From WRDF01 sp031552235 (GTDB lineage Bacteria > Bacteroidota > Bacteroidia > Bacteroidales > Rikenellaceae): a stretch of DNA of 64,000 nucleotides. This document shows, in pieces, positions 8,282-15,707 of this stretch. The stretch is from contig JAVBMR010000003.1 of the NCBI GenBank assembly GCA_031552235.1, positions 1-64,000 on the forward strand, written 5' to 3'. Positions within the stretch are counted from its first letter, which is position 1. Every line of letters starts with the position of its first letter. The notes below the pieces were generated by a model. That model was not told the DNA's origin. It was given only the letters and a program-made list of their open reading frames with translations, and searched no databases. Made by a program: the position numbers and the translations under genes.

Positions 8282-8285
8282 AGTC

Positions 8286-8660
8286 CTATTCTTCCTCTTT
8301 TACGGTTTCGGTTGCCGGAGCTTCCATTTTACCGCCGAGTTTCCTGCGGCGTTTTTCCGAGTATTCGACTGCGTATTTATCCTGTTTGAAAGTAAGGAAA
8401 CGGATAACGCGCTCGTCGCGGCGGAACTGTGTTTCGAGTTTTTCGATGATGTCGCCTTCACCTGCGAATTCGATGAAGAAGTAGAACCCGGTGGTCTTTT
8501 TCTGGATAGGGTAAGCGAGCTTTTTGAGGCCCCAGTCTTCCTTGTTCACGATCTGACCGCCGTTCTCGGTGATAGCACCCTGGAATTTGCCGTAAACCTC
8601 CTGCGCCTGCTGATCGGAGAGCACCGGAGTGGCAATGAAAACGGTTTCGTAATTGTTCAT
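8286..8660 (-). CDS. rpsF: 30S ribosomal protein bS6
   Basis: A 124-residue protein starting MNNYETVFIATPVLSDQQ. The core blocks are NEDWG-type KEDWGLKKLAYPIQKK and FYFFIEFAG, with the ERVIRFLTFK strand. It binds 16S rRNA with bS18. The C-terminus is a charged tail of about 25 residues rich in K, R and E, common in this phylum. An open frame extends upstream to 8876, but the S6 family begins at the Met encoded at 8660, and a -7 element lies at 8700-8707, so the longer reading is not supported. Confidence 0.96.
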   Translation of the reverse strand: MNNYETVFIATPVLSDQQAQEVYGKFQGAITENGGQIVNKEDWGLKKLAYPIQKKTTGFYFFIEFAGEGDIIEKLETQFRRDERVIRFLTFKQDKYAVEYSEKRRRKLGGKMEAPATETVKEEE

Positions 8661-8699
8661 AAAAAGTTTTATTAGTGTGTTTCGCGCAAAATGCGAGCG

Positions 8700-8707
8700 C
8701 AAATATA
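8700..8707 (-). promoter_or_regulatory. -7 element of the rpsF-rpsR-rplI operon
   Basis: On the minus strand it reads TATATTTG, 39 bases before the rpsF start. A TTG lies 20 bp upstream (8728-8730), a partial match to the -33 element. Confidence 0.55.
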
Positions 8708-8873
8708 GTAATCGTTTTCGTAAATCACAATAAATCGGCATTTTAAATTTCAATCCATCCGCAACAATGCTACCGCGGTACGATATGAATCTCCATTGAA
8801 ATCTGAATATTACGCGGGCAAGCATTCTCTCGCTGGCATCGCGATCCTGATGTTTCGCCGACAAATCATCAAA

Positions 8874-8902
8874 CAAAAAGGCCCGCCGTTAACGGCGGGC
8901 CT
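8874..8902 (-). terminator. terminator of the outer-membrane barrel gene
   Basis: A perfect inverted repeat AGGCCCGCCGTT / AACGGCGGGCCT. Read on the minus strand it is followed by TTTTTGTTTG. Confidence 0.8.
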
Positions 8903-8924
8903 GCGTTATTCCTTAACCGCCCGG

Positions 8925-9527
8925 CTACTTCCCGAAAGAGAAACCGACCGAAAGGTTGACGGAGGAGGCGTTCAGGCTCGCGTCGTATCCCCAGTTTGGG
9001 TCGAGCGTACTCGCCAGCATAGACAGCCTTATGATGCAGTGCGTATTCTCGCCTGTCCTGATCCTCGCCCCCATGCCTATATCCATACCGAAGCCGGATA
9101 AGTTTTCAGACGTACTGAAACTGTTCATGGAAAGTATTTCTTTAAACATTACCCCGCCCATGGCTATATCCCAGAAAAATGACGACTTGTCGTATGGCAA
9201 TGCGACCCACGTGTACTGCGGACCGATGAAGAATGTATGCCAGCAGTCGTCATACAACGAGCTATGGTAAAGCCTGTTGTACCTGTAAGTGAACATAAGG
9301 CCCAATGCGTGCTGTGCGTTGCCGAACACCACCGACGGGGTAGCCGTTACGTGCAGCGTCGGGCGGTTAATGTCCTGGCCCGGAGCTTCTTCGCCGATCA
9401 GCATCCCGGCCCCGCCCAGAATATCGAACCGGAATCCGGGTCGGCTCGCAGTCCCCAACGACTGCGCCGAGGCGATCGTCGACGACGCCAGTAACAATGA
9501 CAAAACGGACAATATAATTCTGTTCAT
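8925..9527 (-). CDS. putative outer-membrane beta-barrel protein
   Basis: A 200-residue protein with a signal peptide (MNRIILSVLSLLLASSTIASAQS). The mature part has alternating hydrophobic and polar residues typical of transmembrane strands, with Gly and aromatic girdle residues (FFIGPQYTWVALPY, FWDIAMGGVMF), and ends VNLSVGFSFGK, a terminal strand with Phe near the end. It resembles the small 8-stranded porin-like barrels abundant in Bacteroidetes. No specific function can be assigned. It is monocistronic, with a terminator at 8874-8902. Confidence 0.7.
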   Translation of the reverse strand: MNRIILSVLSLLLASSTIASAQSLGTASRPGFRFDILGGAGMLIGEEAPGQDINRPTLHVTATPSVVFGNAQHALGLMFTYRYNRLYHSSLYDDCWHTFFIGPQYTWVALPYDKSSFFWDIAMGGVMFKEILSMNSFSTSENLSGFGMDIGMGARIRTGENTHCIIRLSMLASTLDPNWGYDASLNASSVNLSVGFSFGK

Positions 9528-9821
9528 AATATAAATGGGTTAGGTTAACACCGCTAAAGGTAGTAAAAATTAAGGAAACCACATACAACTTTACACTAAA
9601 CAAAAAATCGGCAACTAAATCGCAGGATCGATACCGTCTTGATCTTCGCGAGCGACAGACGAAGCTGACCGGAACGAAAATAAGTCGGGACGTGCCGAAG
9701 GCATGGCTAAATTTGCAGTTAGCGACCTAATTGACCTCGCGCCCACCCCACTGGCGCAAAGCGCCATGGGCGCGGAGGCCATGGGCGGCACACCGTCCGA
9801 AAAAGCAATGCAGTGAAAAAG
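9528..9821. other. gene-free spacer before a family 2 repeat
   Basis: It holds the upstream region of the barrel gene (a weak minus-strand TACCTTTA about 30-40 bases before its start) and then GC-rich sequence with CATGGGCG palindromes. No gene is visible. The GC-rich part from about 9618 may belong to the full-length family 2 element. Confidence 0.35.
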
Positions 9822-10190
9822 AACCACCCCGGGGCAAGCTACGGGATATTGTAAAGACTGCGACTGCCTTGCGCAGTCGCAACATTAAGTTTCTTTTTGT
9901 TGCTGACGCCCGGCAAAACCCGCAAGCGGCATTTGCCCTCGCTGAAGCGCAACATTCCGCGGCTTGGCAATTCGTGCAGACCCCCGAAGCCGCGTTGTCA
10001 GGCCGAAGCTCGCGGTGGGATGATAGCAACGAAGTGAATAGCAGCCCTCCGCATGGCGGAGCTTCGGGCTGCCGACCTTCTGCGAAGGCCGAAAAACAAG
10101 CCGCTTAAAATACCTCCCGCTAAAATTCAGACCGATCCTGAATTTATCAAGCGCGACAAGCTGCGGGGAATTAACCCGTGGAGATTAAAA
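9822..10190 (+). repeat. interspersed intergenic repeat, family 2, long copy
   Basis: About 370 bp from GCAAGCTACGGGATATTG to GGGAATTAACCCGTGGAGAT. Both ends and the block CCGAAAAACAAGCCGCTTAA recur at 60.67-61.07 kb at roughly 85-90% identity by eye. It contains hairpins such as GACTGCG/CGCAGTC. The open frame across it is not protein-like. Confidence 0.65.
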
Positions 10191-10219
10191 GAAGAGCCAA
10201 TATCCGTCCCTTAATAAAA

Positions 10220-10450
10220 TAAGTTTATCCGCAATACTACCCTTACAATGCAGTCTGCCGTCGGCGGTGGACATAGTTTCGCATTACAGCGCTTCGGGTG
10301 TGCATCGACCCTCCCGCTCTGTCGGAGAAAGCCGAAACGACCAGCTCGCCGCGTGGGGCTGCGGCGGACTGCCGGAGTCGCGTTAGCGACACCGTGAGAT
10401 TGTAATGACTTATTCAAAAGTTAGGGGTATTTTGCAAATAAGCGTATAAT
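10220..10450 (+). repeat. MITE-like intergenic repeat, family 1, copy D
   Basis: About 231 bp. The left end is AAGTTTATCCGCAATACTAC and the right end TTAGGGGTATTTTGCAAATA followed by AGCG. The interior shares GCAGTCTGCCGTCGGCGG, GACACCGTGAGATT and the GCCGCGTGGGG block with copy B. It lies 30 bases after a family 2 copy, the same pairing as at 60.8 kb. Confidence 0.7.
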
Positions 10451-10474
10451 AAAAGGGGCCACGCAGCCCCTTTT
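10451..10474 (-). terminator. terminator of adk
   Basis: Stem AAAAGGGGC / GCCCCTTTT with loop CACGCA, 25 bases beyond the adk stop on the minus strand. The U tract comes from the descending arm. Confidence 0.7.
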
Positions 10475-10498
10475 ACACAAGTTTGCCGTTCACGGCGG

Positions 10499-11101
10499 TT
10501 ATGCCCTTTTCGATTCTTTAATGTCGTCTATAGTGTCGCACAGGCGGTGGAACACGTCGTCTATCGACCCTGCCCCGTCCACTATGGCAACCCTGTCGGT
10601 CCTGGCGTAATAGTCGGCGACCACTTCCGTCATCTTGTGGTATATTTTCAGCCGGTTGCGTATGACTGCTTCGCCGCCGTCGTCGGCACGTCCGCTTTCG
10701 AGGCCGCGCAGAAGCAGGCGCCTTACCAGTTCTTCCTCCGGCGCGCAGAGGCAGATCATCTTATCTATCTTTATACCATGCTTTTCCATGATTTTCTCGA
10801 ACGCCTCGGCCTGCGCGAGCGTGCGCGGGAAACCGTCGAAAATATTGCCGGCCGTGTCCTTGTGGCGCTCCACGAACTCCGCAACCATATCGACCACCAG
10901 TTCGTCGGGCGCGAGTTCGCCCCTGGAGATATAGTCTTCCATACTTTTCCCGAGCTTCGAGCCCGAAGCTATCTCCTGGCGGATTACCTCGCCGGTCGAT
11001 ATATGGTTCAGGCCATACCTCATCTTCAACATCTGGGCCTGTGTCCCTTTGCCCGCACCCGGCGCGCCGAAAAGGATTATATTCACACTGTCTTTTGCCA
11101 T
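10499..11101 (-). CDS. adk: adenylate kinase
   Basis: A 200-residue enzyme converting ATP + AMP to 2 ADP. The P-loop GAPGAGKGT is at residues 12-20; HISTGEVIRQEI forms the AMP-binding region, and GNIFDGFPRTLAQAE is the classic DGFPR motif. The LID region (RGLESGRADD) is the short type without zinc cysteines. The open frame continues 400 codons upstream antisense to thiL, but the family start is the Met encoded at 11101, and a consensus promoter sits immediately before it. Confidence 0.95.
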   Translation of the reverse strand: MAKDSVNIILFGAPGAGKGTQAQMLKMRYGLNHISTGEVIRQEIASGSKLGKSMEDYISRGELAPDELVVDMVAEFVERHKDTAGNIFDGFPRTLAQAEAFEKIMEKHGIKIDKMICLCAPEEELVRRLLLRGLESGRADDGGEAVIRNRLKIYHKMTEVVADYYARTDRVAIVDGAGSIDDVFHRLCDTIDDIKESKRA

Positions 11102-11123
11102 GAAAAACGCTGTTTTAAGCGTG

Positions 11124-11154
11124 CAAAAGTAAAACTTATATTTTGCCGAACAAA
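11124..11154 (-). promoter_or_regulatory. promoter of adk
   Basis: On the minus strand TTTG (11154-11151), a 19 bp spacer and TACTTTTG (11131-11124), an exact match to the Bacteroidetes consensus. It overlaps the divergent thiL promoter. Confidence 0.8.
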
Positions 11155-11171
11155 AACGTTCGCTATCTTTG
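11142..11171 (+). promoter_or_regulatory. promoter of thiL
   Basis: TTTG at 11142-11145 and TATCTTTG at 11164-11171 with an 18 bp spacer, 29 bases before the thiL start. It overlaps the adk promoter head to head. Confidence 0.75.
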
Positions 11172-11200
11172 TAACAAAACGTGAAAAAAATAACAAAATA

Positions 11201-12235
11201 ATGGAAAAAGAGGGAAAAACACGCACTGAGATATCGGAATTGGGCGAGTTCGGGCTTATCGACAGGCTGACATGCAAATTCGGCAAGGTGAACGCAGGGA
11301 CGCTCACGAGCGTGGGCGACGACGCCGCCGTGATCGGCACGGACGCCGGCAAGGCCATGTTGGTTTCGACCGACTTGTTCCTCGAAGGCATCGATTTCGA
11401 CCTCGTGTATTTTCCGCTCAAACACCTCGGCTATAAGGTGGTGGTCGCCTCGGCGTCGGACATAATCGCCATGAACGCCATACCTGAGCAAATAACCGTT
11501 TCCATAGGCGTGTCGGCCAAACTGGGAGTGGAACAGCTCGAAGATTTCTACGAAGGCGTACGTTCGGCCTGCGAGGAGTATGGCATCGACCTCGTCGGCG
11601 GCGACACCTCGGCCTCGGTCAACGGATTCGTGGTAAGCGTCACAGCACTCGGTACTGCCGCGAAAGAAACCATAGCCTACCGCAGCGGAGCCAAACAGAA
11701 CGACCTGATCTGCATCACGGGCGACCTCGGGTCGGCGTACATGGGACTGCACCTGCTGGAGCGTGAGAAGCGTGCTTTCGAAGGCCATCCCGATCCGCAG
11801 CCCAGATTCGAAGGCTACGAATACCTGCTTGGCCGCTACCTGCGCCCCACCCTGCGCAAAGACATCGTGGAAGATCTCGCGGCATCGAATCTTCAACCGA
11901 CATCTATGATAGATATCTCGGACGGACTGGCGTCCGACCTGCTCCAGATATGCAAAAGTTCCGGTTGCGGTGCCCGCGTATACCTCGACCGCCTTCCCAT
12001 TGCGCGTGAAACATACGCGCTTGCCGAAGAGCTGCGTGCCGACCCTGTTGTCGCCGCCCTCAACGGCGGGAACGACTACCAGTTGCTCTTTACCGTCCCG
12101 CTGGAAATGCGCGAGAAGATAGGCTCTGTGGGCGGCATCGACATCATCGGCCACATAACGGCCAAAAGTACAGGGGCGGCGCTCGTAACCCCCGACGGCG
12201 GCGAAGTGGCCATAACCGCCCCCGGGTTCAGGTAG
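11201..12235 (+). CDS. thiL: thiamine-monophosphate kinase
   Basis: A 344-residue enzyme that phosphorylates thiamine monophosphate to the active cofactor thiamine diphosphate, of the AIR-synthase/PurM fold. It shows the N-terminal ELGEFGLIDRL, VGDDAAVIG with Asp ligands for Mg, the MLVSTDLFLEGIDFDL block, and GGDTSASVNGFVVSVTALG. The C-terminal half has SMIDISDGLASDLLQICKSS and NGGNDYQLLFTV (GEDYELLF-type). Length is normal. The ATG at 11201 was chosen because it lies just after a consensus promoter; the longer frame to 10547 runs through the antisense of adk. Confidence 0.93.
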   Translation: MEKEGKTRTEISELGEFGLIDRLTCKFGKVNAGTLTSVGDDAAVIGTDAGKAMLVSTDLFLEGIDFDLVYFPLKHLGYKVVVASASDIIAMNAIPEQITVSIGVSAKLGVEQLEDFYEGVRSACEEYGIDLVGGDTSASVNGFVVSVTALGTAAKETIAYRSGAKQNDLICITGDLGSAYMGLHLLEREKRAFEGHPDPQPRFEGYEYLLGRYLRPTLRKDIVEDLAASNLQPTSMIDISDGLASDLLQICKSSGCGARVYLDRLPIARETYALAEELRADPVVAALNGGNDYQLLFTVPLEMREKIGSVGGIDIIGHITAKSTGAALVTPDGGEVAITAPGFR

Positions 12236-12453
12236 GCTGCATCCGGAGTTCGCACTTCCTGGATGCCAACCACATATACAACTACGACTGCACAATTGCG
12301 AAGTACCGCACTGTCGGTATTTACCTGCGCCGACATAACAACATGTCGGTAGGGATGCCTCGTTATCGCCCGAATATGATGGCCCTCGGCGAAACCTCTA
12401 TTGCACAGCCAACTAAAATTCCCGACCTTTGCCCTCTAACAAGCCAATAAATC

Positions 12454-14982
12454 ATGAGGTTATCCGAACTTAAAACAGGCGATTCCGCTGTCATTCTCAA
12501 GGTGTTGGGCCACGGCGCCTTCCGCCGCCGCATCATGGAGATGGGATTCATCCACGGGAAGACAGTGACCGTCGAACTCAACGCCCCTCTCAAAGACCCC
12601 ATCAAATACCGCATCATGGACTACGAAGTTTCGCTGCGGCGCAGCGAGGCGGCCATGATCGAGGTCATTACCGAGGAAGAAGCCATGCTGACGGAAAAAG
12701 ACGGAGAAGAGATCCACGGCAGCGTAACCGACGACTACATCAAGCGCGCGGTAACCAAATCGAAGAAACAGATAAACATAGCCCTCGTTGGCAACCCGAA
12801 CAGCGGCAAGACCTCGTTCTTCAACGCCGCCTCGGGCAGCAACGAGCATGTGGGCAATTACAGCGGCGTGACAGTGGATGCCAAACGCGGCCATTTCACT
12901 CACAAAGGATACAAGTTCGTCATCTACGACCTCCCCGGGACCTACGCCATGTCGGCCTACTCGCCGGAAGAGAAATACGTGCGCGCCCACCTCATCGACC
13001 ACACCCCGGATATCGTGGTGAACGTCGTGGCGGCCTCGAACCTCGAACGCAACCTCTACCTCACCACCGACCTCATAGACATGGACGCCCCCACCGTGAT
13101 GGCGCTCAATATGTACGACGAACTCGAACGCAGCGGCTCGAAACTCGACCACGAAACGCTTGGCGAGATGCTGGGCATGCCCATCGTGCCGACGGTGTCG
13201 CGCACGGGCAAAGGAGTCAAAGAGGTTTTCGACACGGTCATAGAACTCTACGAGAACCGCATAGAACCGAAGCATATCCACATAGTGCACGGCCCGGAGA
13301 TGGAAGAGGCCATCGAGTCGCTCGGCAAATGCCTGAAAGAGGACGGCAGCATACAGGAGCATTTCTCCACCAGATTCCTCGCCACCAGGCTTCTGGAGAA
13401 GGACGCCGAGGTTGAAAAACTGCTGTCGGAGGAGAAAAAGTTCGGCCAATGGACGGAATACCGCGACAGGCTGGCCGAGAACATACAAAAGATCACCGGC
13501 GAGGACATCGAAACGATACTCACCAACGACAAATACGGTTTCATCGCCGGCGCCCTCAAGGAAACGTTCGTACCCGGACAGAGCGAGCAGATGCGCACGA
13601 CGCAGATCATCGACTCGTTCGTGACGAACAAACTCTTCGGTTTCCCGGTGTTCATCCTGCTGATGTTCCTGATGTTCTGGGCTACGTTCGTGATCGGCAG
13701 CTACCCTATGGAGTGGATCGAAAGCGGCGTGGGAATGCTTGGCGACTGGATCAGCAACACCATGCCCGAGGGGATGCTCAAAGACCTTATCGTGGACGGG
13801 ATAATCGGCGGGGTCGGCGGCGTGATCGTCTTCCTGCCCAACATCCTGATACTCTATCTGTTCATATCGTTCATGGAGGACTCGGGCTACATGGCGCGCG
13901 CGGCGTTCATCATGGACAAACTGATGCACCGCATGGGCCTGCACGGCAAATCGTTCATCCCGCTCATCATGGGCTTCGGGTGCGGCGTGCCGGCCATCAT
14001 GGCCACACGCTCCATCGAGAGCCACAGCAGCCGCCTGATAACCATACTCATCAACCCGTTCATGTCGTGCAGCGCGCGCCTGCCGGTATACGCCATGCTC
14101 ATCCCGGCGTTCTTCAAAGGCGACTTCACACGCACGCTCGTCATGATCGGCCTCTACGTACTCGGTATAGTGGTGGCTGTGATCACGGCCAAGCTGCTCC
14201 GCAAGTTCAAGTTCAAAAAGGACGAAACGCCTTTCGTGATGGAACTTCCGCCCTACCGCATCCCCACGGCGCGCGCCACGGTAAGGCACATGTGGGAGAA
14301 GGCCGCGCAGTACCTGCGCAAGATGGGGGGCATAATCCTCGTGGCCTCGATCGCCATCTGGTTCCTCAGCTACTTCCCGCGCTACGCAAGCCCGGAACGG
14401 CAACCGGTCAACACGGAGCTTGCCGCCGAAACAGGGCTCTCTGCCGAAACGCAGGCGACGGTTGCCGATGACGTTGTCATAAACGACCCCCTCGCAGGGC
14501 CGGACGGCACCGAAGCCGACGTCAGCCAAGAACCGGAAGAGGAAACCGTCAACCTCGAAAGCTATATGCAGCAGCGAGGTTCCTACATCGGGCGTGCCGG
14601 ACTGTTCATCGAGCCTGTCATGAAGCCCCTCGGGTTCGACTGGAAAACGAGCGTGGCGCTGGTAACGGGCATGGCAGCCAAGGAGGTGGTGGTCAGCACG
14701 CTGGGCGTCCTGCACACCGAGGGCGACGACCCCTCGGAAACCCGTCTTGCCGAGAAACTCAAAGCTCCGGACCCCGTGACCGGTGCCCCGGGCATGACGG
14801 CGGCATCAGCACTCTCGCTTTTGGTATTCGTTTTGCTGTACTTCCCGTGCATCGCCGCAGTGGTGGCAATTACACGCGAGGCGGGCAGCTGGAAATGGGG
14901 GCTGTTCTCGTTCCTCTACAACACCGGCGTAGCGTGGGTGCTTGCATTCGTGACTTACAATATAAGTTCATTATTTTTATAA
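12454..14982 (+). CDS. feoB: ferrous iron transporter, FeoA-FeoB fusion
   Basis: An 842-residue inner-membrane Fe2+ transporter. Residues 1-73 form a FeoA (SH3-like) domain (RRRIMEMGFIHG). A GTPase domain follows with G1 GNPNSGKTS at 113-121, G3 DLPG and a short helical region, then the transporter core of paired Gate motifs from about residue 390 onward (GFGCGVPAIMATR, SCSARLPVYAMLIPA). Between core helices (about residues 645-710) sits an acidic, Pro/Glu-rich insertion. It is followed after three bases by a Cys-rich partner. The FeoA-FeoB fusion is common in Bacteroidetes. Confidence 0.96.
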   Translation: MRLSELKTGDSAVILKVLGHGAFRRRIMEMGFIHGKTVTVELNAPLKDPIKYRIMDYEVSLRRSEAAMIEVITEEEAMLTEKDGEEIHGSVTDDYIKRAVTKSKKQINIALVGNPNSGKTSFFNAASGSNEHVGNYSGVTVDAKRGHFTHKGYKFVIYDLPGTYAMSAYSPEEKYVRAHLIDHTPDIVVNVVAASNLERNLYLTTDLIDMDAPTVMALNMYDELERSGSKLDHETLGEMLGMPIVPTVSRTGKGVKEVFDTVIELYENRIEPKHIHIVHGPEMEEAIESLGKCLKEDGSIQEHFSTRFLATRLLEKDAEVEKLLSEEKKFGQWTEYRDRLAENIQKITGEDIETILTNDKYGFIAGALKETFVPGQSEQMRTTQIIDSFVTNKLFGFPVFILLMFLMFWATFVIGSYPMEWIESGVGMLGDWISNTMPEGMLKDLIVDGIIGGVGGVIVFLPNILILYLFISFMEDSGYMARAAFIMDKLMHRMGLHGKSFIPLIMGFGCGVPAIMATRSIESHSSRLITILINPFMSCSARLPVYAMLIPAFFKGDFTRTLVMIGLYVLGIVVAVITAKLLRKFKFKKDETPFVMELPPYRIPTARATVRHMWEKAAQYLRKMGGIILVASIAIWFLSYFPRYASPERQPVNTELAAETGLSAETQATVADDVVINDPLAGPDGTEADVSQEPEEETVNLESYMQQRGSYIGRAGLFIEPVMKPLGFDWKTSVALVTGMAAKEVVVSTLGVLHTEGDDPSETRLAEKLKAPDPVTGAPGMTAASALSLLVFVLLYFPCIAAVVAITREAGSWKWGLFSFLYNTGVAWVLAFVTYNISSLFL

Positions 14983-14985
14983 ATT

Positions 14986-15186
14986 ATGTTGCAGGAGGCG
15001 GTCGTATATATAATAGGTATCGTAGTGGCGGTCTGCATCGCCGTCTGGCTGTACCGTATAATAGTGCGGCGCAAAAACCCCTGTCTGGGATGCAGCGGAT
15101 GCGACATCAAAGACATCTTCGAAGCCAAACGCAAAGACTGCACCCCGAAGAAAAAAAGCGGATGCGGGTGTGGCTGCGGCAGTTAG
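14986..15186 (+). CDS. FeoB-associated Cys-rich membrane protein
   Basis: A 66-residue protein. One N-terminal transmembrane helix (residues 5-27) is followed by a short cytoplasmic tail with Cys33, Cys36, Cys39, Cys52 and the terminal CGCGC cluster (60, 62, 64). This is the pattern of the small FeoB-associated Cys-rich family, which probably functions like FeoC or helps Fe2+ binding; the mechanism is unproven. It starts three bases after feoB and is surely cotranscribed. Confidence 0.85.
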   Translation: MLQEAVVYIIGIVVAVCIAVWLYRIIVRRKNPCLGCSGCDIKDIFEAKRKDCTPKKKSGCGCGCGS

Positions 15187-15707
15187 TCCTGCCGATCCGG
15201 CAATCGTTCAAAGACAAAATTTCATGTGAAAGGCGGTGCTGCAACGCACTGCTTTTTCTTTTATGCTTGTCCGCAGAAACACCCGCCGCCATTTCGTTTA
15301 TCTGACAGTATGTTGTTTTTATCGGTCCTGCAAAGCGGGATCGGCAGCCCGCCGCCGCCCAATGCGGCGGACCGCTTAATTCGCCAAAGGCTCGCCCGCA
15401 CCCTCCGCCGGCGGCAAACTGCACCTCTCAGGATTAATTCTTACGGTCAATCATTTTTCTTTTTTCGGACAACGCTGTCAAATCTTCATGTCAAATTATC
15501 AGGACGGGCACTGAGGCACATATTTTGCAATGATTTCCAAACAAACAGGCCATGGCGGTTTTCGGCACGCAGCCAGCGGAGGGCAAATCTAATCCGTCAG
15601 GAGAAAGATTTCAGCCATTCGCGCGGGGTGGCTGCGGGCTGACGGCCTTGCTATGCAAGGCCGATATAAAGCGTCACGGACAACAGGAACTCAAACAGCA
15701 TTACGAC
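15187..15707. other. gene-free spacer before clpB
   Basis: About 520 bases between the Fe-transport genes and clpB. It holds a degenerate family 1 repeat (15258-15445), then AT-rich sequence, then GC-rich sequence with GGCCTTGC/GCAAGGCC close to the clpB start. No consensus promoter or heat-shock CIRCE element was seen. The in-frame extension of clpB back to 15552 is not supported by the family. Confidence 0.45.
15258..15445 (-). repeat. family 1 repeat, degenerate copy F
   Basis: The left part, TGCTTGTCCGCAGAAACACC, resembles the family terminus, and CACCCTCCGCCGGCGGCAAA at about 15396-15415 matches the reverse complement of the inner edge of copy E in all but one base. The right terminus is decayed. 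The call rests on these two anchors plus a middle GCCGCCGCCC block. Confidence 0.5.

Noticed and set aside
9731..10108. 125-codon open frame in the 9.5-10.5 kb gap
   Set aside because: It lies inside a family 2 repeat whose other copy does not keep the frame.
10547..12235. Longer thiL reading starting in the adk region
   Set aside because: The first 218 codons are antisense to adk and lie upstream of the thiL promoter; the ThiL family starts at 11201.
10499..12295. Longer adk reading of 598 codons
   Set aside because: The upstream 398 codons are antisense to thiL; the adenylate kinase P-loop begins 12 residues after the Met at 11101.
15552..15707. N-terminal extension of clpB
   Set aside because: The extra 52 residues are repeat-like, low in protein character and absent from the ClpB family; NINSLTIKAQ is the normal N-terminus.
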